Of a stretch of 64,000 nt of DNA, positions 37,494 through 48,065 are shown piece after piece. A program made the position numbers and the translations under genes. Under the pieces are notes generated by a model. It was not told the origin of the DNA. It was given only the letters and a program-made list of their open reading frames with translations, and did not search any database. Within the stretch, counting starts at the first letter, position 1; every line of letters starts with the position of its first letter. Origin of the DNA: Riptortus pedestris (Eukaryota; Arthropoda; Insecta; Hemiptera; Alydidae); NCBI GenBank assembly GCA_019009955.1, contig CM032232.1, forward strand, positions 76,397,501-76,461,500, in the 5' to 3' direction.

Positions 37494-37721
37494 TTGAGGC
37501 TCAGGTTAGCCATGCGAGTTAAAGCGTTGACCTTAATCTCACATGGTAAACCTAGAGTGACGAGTTAGATTCTTCCCTGGTCAAAGGAAATATCTTAGTG
37601 ACGAAATTCATTAAATAACATCCTAATTCCCACCCTGGCTAGAAAAGGGTGGGAACCAGTAGATAACCCGTCCCAATCAGCCTGAGTTGCAAAAAGTGGA
37701 CGTTAATAAATAATAATAATA
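37494..37721 (+). repeat. tRNA-derived SINE, plus orientation, short target duplication
   Basis: GAGGCTCAGGTTAGCCATGC, B box mutated (GAGTTAGATTCTTCCC), body and (AAT)n tail. Flanked by AAATAAAA at 37486-37493 and 37722-37729. Confidence 0.85.
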
Positions 37722-37729
37722 AAATAAAA

Positions 37730-38450
37730 GTTTAAATTATAAATATCAACGATGAAATATTATTATGAATCCGGATACTAGAGAAACAATTAAGAAGAAT
37801 ATTGCCATTCTATAATCAATCGACTTTAATTGAACTCAAGAAAATGTTATTGGTCAAAGGTGACTAATCTTGACTCAGAAGTGCAGAGAGAAAATTAAAT
37901 TCAAACAAAATTGGGAGATACATGTGTAACTTAACATTAAGGTTCCTTTTGATTTGAAACTTCCTTCCACTAACGTTCATCTAGCTACTATCAGACAGAT
38001 TAGATATTTACATTATATTCAGTCCTTAGAAGGAAGAGATATTCCTTCTGAGGAAATGAACATATAGCATGTCCAATTTCCTCTGAGGTACATGTTCTCA
38101 GTTAAATCACAGAGAGACCGCCGCTGAGTCGAGTGAATGCAGAAGAGGCTCAGGATATGTAGAAGGACCTGCAACGGCATATAATCACGTAAAGCTCCTT
38201 ATTTTGGAATCCTGAGGGATACCCCAGCTGGGAGCAGGTTACAGCTGACTACTAATGTGACCGGATCGTACCGGTAGGTCTTATTACAGCAGTCTGGTTC
38301 GACTCTGCAAAACTTGCGGACAAGGAATATTGTCATTATTTTTGTCAATTCTGCAGGTGGGTGGCTGTCATAACTGACTGATTGTCGAGTACACTTGGCT
38401 GTGGTCGAATGCACCATCTTCAAACCTGATAAATGTCGTACTGAAAAATG
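37730..38450. other. Nothing recognised
   Basis: No supported gene; minus-strand open stretch 38199-38423 has no recognised family. Confidence 0.4.
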
Positions 38451-39446
38451 GCTGAGTCCCTTAAGGGAAATCAGCTATTGAGGATGTACTCATGACGCGA
38501 TTTCTTCAAATGTCCACCAATCCTACCCAGGAGGATTTGAGGAATATGAGGTCCGTTCAAAACTATATATACATTGCATACATATATTTGTCTGTTAACG
38601 CTCTAGTGGTTGCAATTATTGTTTTAAGGTTACCAAACTTGATATTTAATCCTTTTATGTAAAAAGGAAGATCAATTTCGTTAATGGCATAAATCAGACC
38701 AGTGGGAGGGGGGGTTTAGAGGGGAGGATTTTCGAAAATTCGAAATATCTCCGTTACTATACATCGGATCTTGACAACTCAAAATATTTCCGTTATTATC
38801 TGTAAACATTGTATATAAATAACCTTATTGCAATTTAAATGTACTATAAATAAAATATGTACATTTTTTCTTTATCTAGAATATTAACCGAGCTATTTGT
38901 ATTTATTAGTTTTCAGCCTTCAGTAAATCCTCCACTCTTACTCATGTCACATGAAGAACACTTTTACATAATAAACCACTTTATTAAAAGTTTAAATACT
39001 AAATAATGTTGTCAAGAGAGCTTTATTATACGAGATACGTGCTCTGTTGATCGCCCCACCCCTCCCTTCTTTAGTTCTAGGATTTCTAAAATTTGAATGA
39101 TTGAGATAAAAATTAGTCTGTTCTTTATAAGTTATAGTAATAGATATAGTAAATAGTTTTAAAAAAATTAATATGTAATATTCAGTAATTGTGTTTCTTT
39201 CCGGTGAAGAATATTTCTATCTTTTAGCTCTGAGAGGTTGACTGACCTATTTGTTTACAATTCAGACGCTTTACGTTGTGGAGCTTATTAAAATGTAAAT
39301 TGACTGAACGATTTCTCATTACCGTTTGTATTTGTTCATTAAATATTCACGGCGCTGTTAAGTGTTAACAGTATGTACATTTATCAATTGTAATACTTCA
39401 AGTGGGAAATCTGCTTAGTTCAAACAGCCCCTGCGTGACTGACTTT
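38451..39446 (+). mobile_element. HINE-like element, 3' type B, longest copy
   Basis: The 5' palindrome has lost its left edge (GAGTCCCTTAAGGGAAATC). Then come the 5' module, a short microsatellite, the middle module with a local duplication (TCTCCGTTACTATACATCGG then TTTCCGTTATTATC) and the type B half (GCCCCACCCCTCCC, TTTCCGGTGAAG, GTTTACAATTCAGACG, CCGTTTGTATTTG). The end GCCCCTGCGTGACTGACTTT keeps the hairpin only partly. Confidence 0.72.
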
Positions 39447-39640
39447 CAAATTTTCGATTTTCTAAAGGTAGTTCACGTAAACATTTCCTACAAACAATTG
39501 AAGTGACCCCTTATATTCGTATGCATAATGTTGAATAAAGACATTGTAGATTATTTTGGCATGTTCAATAAGTTTGCGTTTGTATGAATAGTTGTTATTG
39601 AAGGTACTAAATTTTCTTCTAACTTATTCATTTATCACTC

Positions 39641-40230
39641 TTTTGGCAGATTTCCCTTAAGGGAAATCAGCTATTGAGGTCGTACTCATGACGCAATTTT
39701 CGAAAAATTTCTTCAAATGTCCATCGATCTTACCCAGGAGATGACGAAAATGGGGTCCGTTCAAAATTATATATATTTATTTGTCTGTTAACGCTCTAGA
39801 GGTCGCAATTTTTGTTTGTTCGTTACCAAACTCGATATTTAAACGTTGTATGCTAAAAGACAGATCAAGTTCGTTAATGGCTGAAATCGGACCAGTAGGA
39901 GAGGGGGGGGTTGGAGGCGGGGATTTTCGAAAATTCAAAATATCTCCGTTACCATACGTCGGATCAAAAAATTGTATAGAGCCAATCTTATTGTAAATTA
40001 AATTTATTATAAATATTGTTCTATACATTTATTCTCTATCTTGAATATTAACCGAGATATTTGCATTTTTATTAATTGTGGGCCGATAACGGATGACTAG
40101 TTTCCCGCCAAAAGCTAGTTCGGCCCTTTGCCGTAACTGTCCGGCTCCGCATGGAGATTTCTCTATTGTATGAATTCACGCGGCTAATCTGCTTAGTTTA
40201 CGCAGCCCCTGCGTGACGGACTTTTTTTTA
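39641..40230 (+). mobile_element. HINE-like element, 3' type D
   Basis: TTTTGGCAGATTTCCC and the perfect palindrome, 5' module, very short TA tract (39769-39777), middle module, then a short fourth 3' half (GTTTCCCGCCAAAAGCTAG, TTCGGCCCTTTGCCG) before GCGGCTAATCTGC and the hairpin end. Confidence 0.75.
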
Positions 40231-41660
40231 TCTAAGCTGTGTTCGTGTTTCTTGTTTCATTTAATGTTTTGTGTAGTCTGTAGATACATTATTTTGATAA
40301 TTTTAGGACAGTCAATAGTCTTGCAATGGGTGTATGTGTATTAAAACATTGGTGTTCACTCAGAAATAAAATTTGATTAGTATTGCTACACCCTCTTACC
40401 GCCAACATGGGTGGGGGATTATAAATAAAATTAGAACTGTGTCGTTTTGTTCCTTCCAACTTTACCATTCTAAAAATGGAAATCCAGAAAGGAAATAAAC
40501 CATGAATACCTTTGTTTGAACACGACTACTAGGAAGAAGCTATGTCGTAACAAGTCATTGTTAGGATTCAGCGCCCGAAGCGATTAAGACCGGATATAAG
40601 TTGGACGAATAAGCTAAGGAAGGTAATTGGCTTTGGCGAGGCAGTGCCTTATGGATCAGAAGGGTGTAATGCCTCCTAGATAGCGATCTCACAATGTGGG
40701 AGGCACAGATACTATCTACTCCCCCCCCCCCCCGTTCGATTGGATCTGAACCCCTCTCTACTGTAGGACTCTCTTCCTCCGAGAATTTAAGGGTAAAAAA
40801 ACAAAAACTTTATACCTCTTATCTCACACTTATCACGACTGATTTAGTCCCGAGAATCGCACGATTTCACACCTCTCTTTTTACATCTTTTTATTCTTTG
40901 TTTCCTCTTCTTTCTTTTTTCTTCTGCTTTGTATATACTTCCCTTCCTTTATTTTTGTCTCGTGAGCCCAAGACCGGTGGCTTGTTGGAAGGCCGCTATA
41001 ACTTTATGTCAGTTGTTGCTTGTATACACAACCTAAATTCATAAAATTATTTCGTAAATACTCAGTACCCAATGACTGAATTATATCCCCTTAGGCAATA
41101 GACTGTTTTTACACTAAAAATTGTATTTAATACTTCCCCACCAAAACAAAAAGTATAAAATTTTATTGGCAACCACCAATATGTAAATACATAATTGCGC
41201 TGGAGGCAATAATATCTAGCTAAATCGGAAGAAAGTTTCTGCCAATGTTTTTTGGAAATTATAGATTTCGTATTCCTCCTAGTTTTTTTTTTGGTATTTC
41301 ATTTCATTTCGGATGGGCAAAGCCACAGAAGTGTTGTAGTAGAGATAATTTTTATTTTGAAGTAGAGGCAACTTCAAAACCTGAGGAAAAAATCCATTCC
41401 AGCGACCTATCTGAAAATCAAATCCCTTTGAAAATAAGTACTGAAGCTGCATTACAGGGAAACCCTCAATAAACAGTGTCAGCAATGAACCTGGAATGAT
41501 CTGTATACAAAAGAAAACTGATGGTGAAATAAAAATATCCCACGGTTTGTTTGATAGTATGAGAAAGTAATTAAGAAAAGAAACAAGCCAGAAAGTTCTC
41601 TTAAGGACACTCGTAATATATACAATCCAAAGAAGAAAAACGGACATTGCTGCGTAAAAA
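40231..41660. other. Unassigned; mixed composition
   Basis: 40541-40760 is less AT-rich (CGCCCGAAGCGATTAAGACC, a 14-base C-run near 40720-40733) and 40861-40960 is pyrimidine-rich. Open stretches 40694-41044 and 41245-41472 have low-complexity or unrecognised content. This could be an old LINE leader or other repeat. Confidence 0.3.
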
Positions 41661-41661
41661 G

Positions 41662-43413
41662 AAAAAGTCCGTCACGCAGGGGCTGGGTAAACTAAGCAGA
41701 CTTCCAGATTTTACAATAGAGAAATTTCACGAGAGCCGAGCCAGTCAAGGAAACGGCCGAACTAGCTTTTGGCGGGAAAGTAACTCTCGTCCGTTAGGCT
41801 CCGAGATTAAATTAAAAACAATTCAATCTCAAAAAAACAACAAGAACACAAAAGATGGACTTACCTTTAATGATAGCAGCGCTCTGAACACTTATTACAC
41901 CAACACTAAATAGTACCACAGAATATCTATTATTTGTAAGACTTAATACTGCTGTGAATATTGAGTAAACAAATACCTAAAGGGCAAGTCAAATGGTAAG
42001 AACTTTCCTGATAGCAAACAGTCTGAGTTGTAAACAATCAGGTTAGCCACCTTTTACCGGAAATAAAAGCAATTACGGAAATATATTTGAATATAAGTTA
42101 TAAATTTTATTCATAACTATTTATTATATCTAGTGCTGTAATTAATAATAAACCAGAATAATTTTAATCACAACCATTTCAAATTTAGGAATCCGGAAAG
42201 AAAATAGAAAGGGGGCAAAATACGATTCAGACGGTTATGAGATTTTCACATGATTAAGGAACAAGCAGGTTAGCCAGCGAAGGTTTACAATAGATAAATA
42301 TACATACAGGTAACACTTCCGTGAATATTAGTGAATAATTACAAACGGCAATGAGAAATCTTTCAGTGAATTTACAATATAAGTTAATAGTCCCTACAAC
42401 GTAATACGGCTGGATTGTAAACAAACAGGTTAGCCAAACTTGTAGCGCAGTATCGATAGATAGACTGGAAAAAAAACAATTAAAGAAATATATCTGAATA
42501 TAAAATATTAATTTTATTGGAAAGTATTTACTATAGTTAGTGGAGTAATTTGAAATGAATCAAAATAATTTCTATCTCAATCACTCAGATTTTTGTAGAA
42601 AAAAAGGGGGGTTCAACAGAACGTATTTGTTTTTCGATCCGACGTATAGTAACGGAGATATTTTGAATTTTCGAAAATCCTCACCTCTAAACCCCCCCTC
42701 CCACTGGTCCGATTTCAGCCGTTAACGAACTTGATCTTTCTTTTTACATAAAACGACTAAATTTTGAGTTTCGTAACGATCAAACAAAAATTGCGACCGC
42801 TAGAGCGGTAACAGACAAATATATATATATATATTGGGTATGGGAATAAGTTTTAATTGTTTTTCCATACACAGTATTGATGGCATCACATACATTTCAT
42901 CTAACCTTTCGATACATGAATTTAAAAGGTGGTGTGTATGTATGCTGCTAAACACAGTTTCAGACTTTTGTTTGGAGTCAAACAGCAGCTATTCATATCA
43001 CATCGAAATACAGCGTTCGCGGGAAGTTCTCCTCTACAATCCTTTGAAGAAAAAACAAATTATCTGCAAGTTGTCTCTGATGAAGCGTGGTTGCTATAAA
43101 CATTGCCAAGCAAATGACCCATTTCCGCAGCACTTTTCTTCGAAGGATTGTAGAGGAGAACTTCCCGCGAACGCTGTATTTCGATGTGATATGAATAGCT
43201 GTAGATGAAATGTATGTGATGAAATCAATACTGTGTATGGAAAAACAATTAAAACTTATTCCCAAGCCCAATATATATATATACAGTTTTGAACGGACCT
43301 AATTTTCGTCATCTACTAAGTAGGATCGATGGACATTTGAAGAAAAATGTCGAAACTTCCGTCATGAGTACAACCTCAATAGCTGATTTCCCTTAAGGGA
43401 AATCTGCTAAAAA
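41662..43413 (-). mobile_element. Composite HINE-like array, minus orientation, interrupted by a MITE
   Basis: From the left: a 3' end with type D half (AAAGTCCGTCACGCAGGGG, AACTAGCTTTTGGCGGG) at 41662-41815. Then come two successive partial type B halves, each with TTGTAAACAA.CAGGTTAGCCA (about 42025-42210 and 42410-42610). After these follow the middle module, a TA tract with the MITE 42834-43271 inside, and the 5' module with the perfect palindrome ending TGCTAAAA. One 5' end thus serves several 3' halves in tandem. Confidence 0.65.
42834..43271. mobile_element. Foldback MITE in the microsatellite of a HINE-like element
   Basis: Ends TTGGGTATGGGAATAAG and CTTATTCCCAAGCCCAA are inverted copies inside a TA tract, consistent with a TA duplication. 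Two long arm blocks match in inverse: 42834-42904 with 43203-43271, and about 42985-43050 with 43137-43202 (CGTTCGCGGGAAGTTCTCC). The left arm carries an extra ~80 bp. TTGGGT termini and a trace of VVSDEAW in the loop point to a mariner-type origin. The open frames 42834-43208 and 42993-43271 are products of the inverted repeat. Confidence 0.68.
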
Positions 43414-43986
43414 CCAAATGAGGATAGGAAATCCAGGAGTATTTTCAGTCACAAGGTACCAGTGAATATTGTAATATGTGTAAGTGTATGCAACGAAGCT
43501 TCTCGCTACTAACAAGAAACAATTTCTCTCTGAGAATCATCAAATCAATTATAGGTGGATTTTAACATCAAAGAAGTATTAAATAAGAAGCCATTCAGAC
43601 TACATCTTCAATTATTTCTAACTTAGCATGATACTGTTATGCCCCAGATTTAAAAGAGATAGATGAATTAATCAAGTCTCTTAAATAATCTGCTCAGCCA
43701 TAAGGTATTCCCGTCGCATTTAGATGCAACATGAATTGGAAGCGATCTTGGGTAAGGCTTACCCGATGAATTGGGATTCTTGAGCTAATGTAAAAATGCC
43801 AGAGGAATGGGGAAATCTTCATAAAACCATTGTCACTTATCGACCGATATTTTCGCTATAACACAGATCTAAGATAAAACAAACGTATAAGATTTTAATC
43901 GGGGATGAATGGCTAAAACAGAAGTCCAGGTTCTTCACCGACTGAAGCTCCGAGTGAGGGGGTGAGGTAGATGTGCACCCGCCCCT

Positions 43987-44008
43987 TCACAGCGTTCGCT
44001 GTGAGAAT
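43987..44008. repeat. Short perfect hairpin TCACAGCG-TT-CGCTGTGA
   Basis: Eight paired bases around a two-base loop, preceded by a G-rich and a C-rich segment. It ends beside the SINE insertion site. Function unknown; probably the terminus of an older repeat. Confidence 0.5.
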
Positions 44009-44017
44009 GACAGACAA

Positions 44018-44241
44018 TTTTTTTTTTTTTAATTTATTTACGCCCATTTTATGTTACTATGGCTATTTGGGACGGGTTATACCACCCTTTTCTAGCCAGG
44101 GTGGGACAAAGGAATTTATTTAATGAGTCCGTCACTAAATAAATTCCTAATGCCCAGGGCTGGAATCGAACTCTCCACTCTAGGATTACCATGTGAGATA
44201 AAGACCAACGCCTTAACTCACACAGCCAACCTGGGCCTCTC
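44018..44241 (-). repeat. tRNA-derived SINE, minus orientation, 12-bp target duplication
   Basis: The tail is a poly(A) on the minus strand (44018-44030). Body with CCCACCCTGGCTAGAAAAGG, B box GAGTTCGATTCCAGCC, head AGGTTGGC. Flanked by AATGACAGACAA at 44006-44017 and 44242-44253, so the insertion event is unambiguous. Confidence 0.9.
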
Positions 44242-44253
44242 AATGACAGACAA

Positions 44254-45146
44254 TAGAAATTTGTTTATTAAGAAATTTATTTCTGTTACGCAAAACTTTG
44301 TCAATTTAACGTAGTAACTCATTAGGCTGTTATAAATACGTTTTCGTACCTGTCTCAGGATCTTACGCAGTTTTACTGAAAACAATATTGTTGAAGACCT
44401 TTATACTCTTTAAGAGACATCAGTACTGCGTAGTGATTAAACTCATATTTACAATAATCTGAGGTTTGAAAGAAAAAAGAAAATTTCTGAAGCAATTGTC
44501 GAATAGAAAAAGAAAAATGGTAGAAAGTAATAAATAAAACGGGTGGACAGATGTGGTTTATGGAGCGCACGAGGTCCACAATGGCTTCTAATGAGATGTG
44601 TGTGTCGTCCTTATTACACTGTACCGGTTGTCATAGCAACCCCGTGCCACCATGATAAATAAGTCAAGGTAATCAGTTTTCTGTTATATATTCCTTGGTG
44701 AGACCGTGTCCGCTTTCGTATTTAGATTACAGCCCTCGGTCCCCCCTGAGCAACGATGGTCGCCGCGGAGAATCACCAAATCCCTAATTGACTCCGTCAT
44801 TTTATTTTGAAAGGGCTGTGACAAAAGTGATTTAAAGCGTTATACTTTTCAACTTGTGTACCCTCTTCTCGGGCTCATGGTAGTTGAGGTTTTTTATGCT
44901 TCTTCCAACTAGATATATTTTATCCATTGTCGACGGTGAAATAAACTTTCCATCTAAATATAAATTAAAGAGGGTAAGATAGAAAAAATAATGTTTTCAT
45001 GGAGTACGTCTTATAAAATTAAAGTTACACAATACATCTTTGGAATACCTCACAAGCAAAAGTAATGGCAGACATACCCAGTGTAAAAAGTATTGGGACA
45101 TCCAGAAATATTATACTTCATCAATAAATTCAAATAAAATAGGAAA
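44254..45146. other. Nothing recognised
   Basis: No supported gene; minus-strand open stretch 44373-44579 has no recognised family. Confidence 0.4.
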
Positions 45147-45149
45147 TTT

Positions 45150-45245
45150 ATATAATAACGAACTCATTAAATATAACCCTTAGTCCCACCCTGGCTAGAA
45201 GGGCGTGGTAACCTGTAGATAACCCGACCCAATTAGCATAGTAGC
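45150..45245 (+). repeat. SINE 3' half, cut by a HINE-like insertion
   Basis: AACGAACTCATTAAAT, CCCACCCTGGCTAGAAGGG, AACCTGTAGATAACCC and GTAGCAAAAAG match the SINE body. The SINE tail is replaced by the start of a HINE-like copy exactly after GCAAAAAG. Confidence 0.65.
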
Positions 45246-45645
45246 AAAAAGTCCATCACGCAGGGGCTGCGTTAACTAAGCAGATTTAACAAGTATTTGC
45301 ATTTATTTCAAAATTTAAAAGTTCAATGAGAACAATATTTGGCATTTAAGCTTCAAATTAAGTGATTCATGATATAACAGCTTACTGTTAATATGACAGG
45401 AGTAGGAGTGGAGCCTTTACTGAAGGCCGAAAAATGAAAATGAAGATATTTCGGTTAATAATCAAGATAGTGAAAAAACGTGAATAACAACATTTATAGA
45501 ACATTTAATTTAAATTATGTTTTGTTCTATACACTTTTTCGATCCGACGCATAACAACGGAGATATTTCGAAATTTACCCTCCCCTCAAAAGTCCTCCTC
45601 CCACTGCTTAGATTTTAGACGTTAGCGAACTTGATCTTTATTTTC
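45246..45645 (-). mobile_element. HINE-like element, 3' type C, minus orientation, 5' end missing
   Basis: AAAGTCCATCACGCAGGGG and GCTGCGTTAACTAAGCAG, the type C half (AAAAGTTCAATGAGAACAAT) and the start of the middle module (TTAGCGAACTTGATC) are present. The microsatellite, 5' module and palindrome are not; the sequence switches to an unrelated repeat near 45646. Confidence 0.65.
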
Positions 45646-46470
45646 ACACTAGCTAAGGTACACGGCTTCGCTCGGGAATTCATGAATAATGATGATATTT
45701 CTTTTAGACTTCAATGTCTACAAATACACTTCCCATCTGGGCGCCCCATAAGGGTCAGGTAAAGGACTTAAAGATTAGAAATTTGAGTTTTGAAGAGTAA
45801 ATAAAAATAGTTAAATTTATATTGTAAAGCGAGGAGGGAAAGAGATTGTAGACCCCCCCCCCCTCCCCCCATAACCTAAAATCATATTCAGTTAAAACGC
45901 ATACTGTATTTTGTTATAATGGCATTACGAAGTAATGTTAAATAATTATGGGTAGTACATAATCATTTCAATATCGTCAACATATCGGAGGAAATAAGGT
46001 AATATATACCACTATTCAAGAGTTTGATTCTGCACTACTTCCGCTATCACACATTGTGCAAATTCTGCATGACTTTGTTTAAATAATACATTATACAGAT
46101 TAAATAATCGAATTGCTCTTATACAATAAATTTCTATAGGAAATAAAGAACGAAGTTATTTTGTAATTAAAATGAATAATGAATGAAGGTAGTAGGGGCC
46201 GAGATTTAAACAATTTTATCAAGTGCATTTTAGACGAAAAACCAATAAGAAACGAAATATTGCAATGTTTCATTTCAGGCCTCCCTTATAACCCCCACTC
46301 ATGTTCGTTCTTATTAATGTTGTTACATCTTATAATCGTAAGGCAATTAATGCTAATTTACATACCGAATTTTGTTTAGTTCGGTTCAGTCGTTTGTGCT
46401 TAATAAAATTGTTGATTCTCTCTATAGTTTTTAGCGTGTATCTCATTTATACTTCGGTATATGACAGTAA
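45646..46470. repeat. Decayed dispersed-repeat sequence with CGGCTTCGCTCGGG start
   Basis: ACGGCTTCGCTCGGGAATTC at the left and CATACCGAATTTTGTTTAG with TTCGGTTCAGTCGTTTG at the right resemble the conserved ends of a repeat type common in insect genomes ('cggcttcgcccggg ... aaatcggttcagtagttt'). No coding content. The class (RTE-associated or Helitron-like) cannot be set by eye. Confidence 0.35.
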
Positions 46471-46471
46471 T

Positions 46472-47605
46472 ATTAATCTCAATTAATGGCTTAGAGCAGG
46501 GGTCTCCAAACTTTCCAGCCTTAGTGCCATACTGATTACTCCAGTAAGTTCCGAGGGCCAAAACCATATTATCATTGTTGCCGGTGGTAAAAAGTGAAAT
46601 AGTCCACTGATGAGTTAGCCCATGACCATATCAATGTAGATGTCATATTAATAATTATTCAACATAAAATTAGAATACTTCTGTAAACTAAATTTAATTT
46701 GCTATAAAAAATATGTTTTCTAAAAGGAGTTTTCAAGTATGCTAGCTCTCCGCGGGCCGGACAAAATCTGTCACCCATTTTTTTTCCATTTTATTTTGTT
46801 ATTTTAATAAATTGTATTATAATTACATTGTTGTATAATTTCATGTCTGACATCTATCGTTAAAAAATTATGAACACTACTTTAAAATGCACTACTTTTA
46901 AAAGCGGGTTGGGAAGTATTTGCACCTTAAAGTTTAGCCCTCAACATGCCAAAGGTTGCCCATACCTGGTTTAGAGTATCCCTGTCATGTGTAAAGTTAT
47001 TCCCAATTCATGGCTTCAAGTAATATGCTCTTACCAAGTATAACTTAATGCCAATTAATGGCGTCAAGTAAGATGCTCTAACCCAGTCTAAACTTAATGT
47101 CAATTAATGATTTAGAGTAGGATACTTCAGCCAAATGTAAAGTTATTCTCAATTAATGGCTTAGAGTAAGAAACTTAATATCAATTAACGGATTAGGGTA
47201 AGATGCTCCTTCCAAGTGAAAATAGAATGTCAATTAATGGCTTAGGGCAAGATACTCCTTCCAAATTTAAAGTTAAAGTGAATTAAAACCTAAAGTAGGT
47301 AATTCTGAACCAGTGTCAACTTAATGTCAATACCTAAAAGCAGGATACTCTTACCAAGTGTCAATTAATGGGGGTAGAGCATGATGCTCCTACCTAGTGT
47401 AAACTTAACGTCAATTAATTGCTTAAAGTAAAATGCTCCTACCACATGTAAACAATAAAATTTAATGGCTTAGGGTAAGATACTCATCCAAACGTAAATT
47501 CAATGTCAATTAAAATCTAAAAGCTGGATACCCTTACCAAGTGTCAATTTAATGTCAACTAAGGCCAAAAGTAGGTTACTCTTACCAAGTCTCATTTTTC
47601 TCTCT
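46472..47605. repeat. Minisatellite, ~55-60-bp units, interrupted by a hAT MITE
   Basis: Repeating units of the form GTCAATTAATGGCTTAGAG, TAAGATGCTCCTACC, AAGTGTAAACTTAAT recur about ten times from 46972 to 47605, with substitutions and length changes. The start of the array (ATTAATCTCAATTAATGGC) lies left of the hAT element. It ends about 250 bp from the 3' end of PEBP paralogue 1. Confidence 0.75.
46497..46968. mobile_element. hAT MITE with 8-bp target-site duplication
   Basis: Starts CAGGGGTCTCCAAACTTT and ends GGTTGCCCATACCTG, hAT-type termini (CAGG..T...C.AAC.TT inverted). Flanked by GCTTAGAG (46489-46496) and GTTTAGAG (46969-46976), an 8-bp duplication with one mismatch that lies within the minisatellite unit. 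The interior (CCGCGGGCCGGACAAA) has no transposase. Confidence 0.78.
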
Positions 47606-47856
47606 CTCGTAAGAAAGTAATTAAAACATTAATTATTTAGGGGTGGTGAATTCTGTCAAAAAATCATTATAATATAATGAATACAAGACTCTATTATTAT
47701 TAATACAGAAATTGTTATACATTATAAACACACTTGAATCATATAGTTATTAAGAAAATCAATAATAACAAATTAAACCATAGAATTATTAAATACACTT
47801 CGACAAAATTTTAAAAGTGATCTAAAATGGAATAATAGTGTGTAGGCTTCAGGTTA

Positions 47857-48065
47857 TCAGTTGAAGGAAAATCCTGCTTGAAATTGTACCCCCGCCTCTG
47901 GACCAATTAATCCTTTCCCGTGATCTTCCAGCCACTTTGTCAAATTAAACAACCATCTTTCAGGAGTATCCATCTTTTCTACCAAGAAGTTAGGTTTATT
48001 TTGGTACACTACAAACATATATCGATGAAGTCCTGTACCCTCAGGTGGGGCTGGTCCGACATAAG
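47857..48065 (-). CDS. PEBP paralogue 1, last coding exon with stop
   Basis: The acceptor TTTTGTTATAG| is followed by 209 nt ending in TGA at 47857-47859. It encodes YVGPAPPEGTGLHRYMF, the phosphate/head-group-binding loop and motif of PEBPs, and the C-terminal W-x-x-D-H-G..GP.AGVQF segment that pairs with the GxPVAG-type strand of classical members. I see no clear AATAAA signal in the 250 bp after the stop. Confidence 0.9.

Noticed and set aside
40694..41044. 116-codon plus-strand open frame with pyrimidine-rich tract
   Set aside because: Begins in a C-run and runs through low-complexity TTC/CTT sequence, giving an F/S/L-rich peptide without a recognisable domain.
42834..43208. 124- and 92-codon overlapping open frames on both strands
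   Set aside because: They arise from the inverted arms of the MITE; the mirrored peptide ends show they are not genes.
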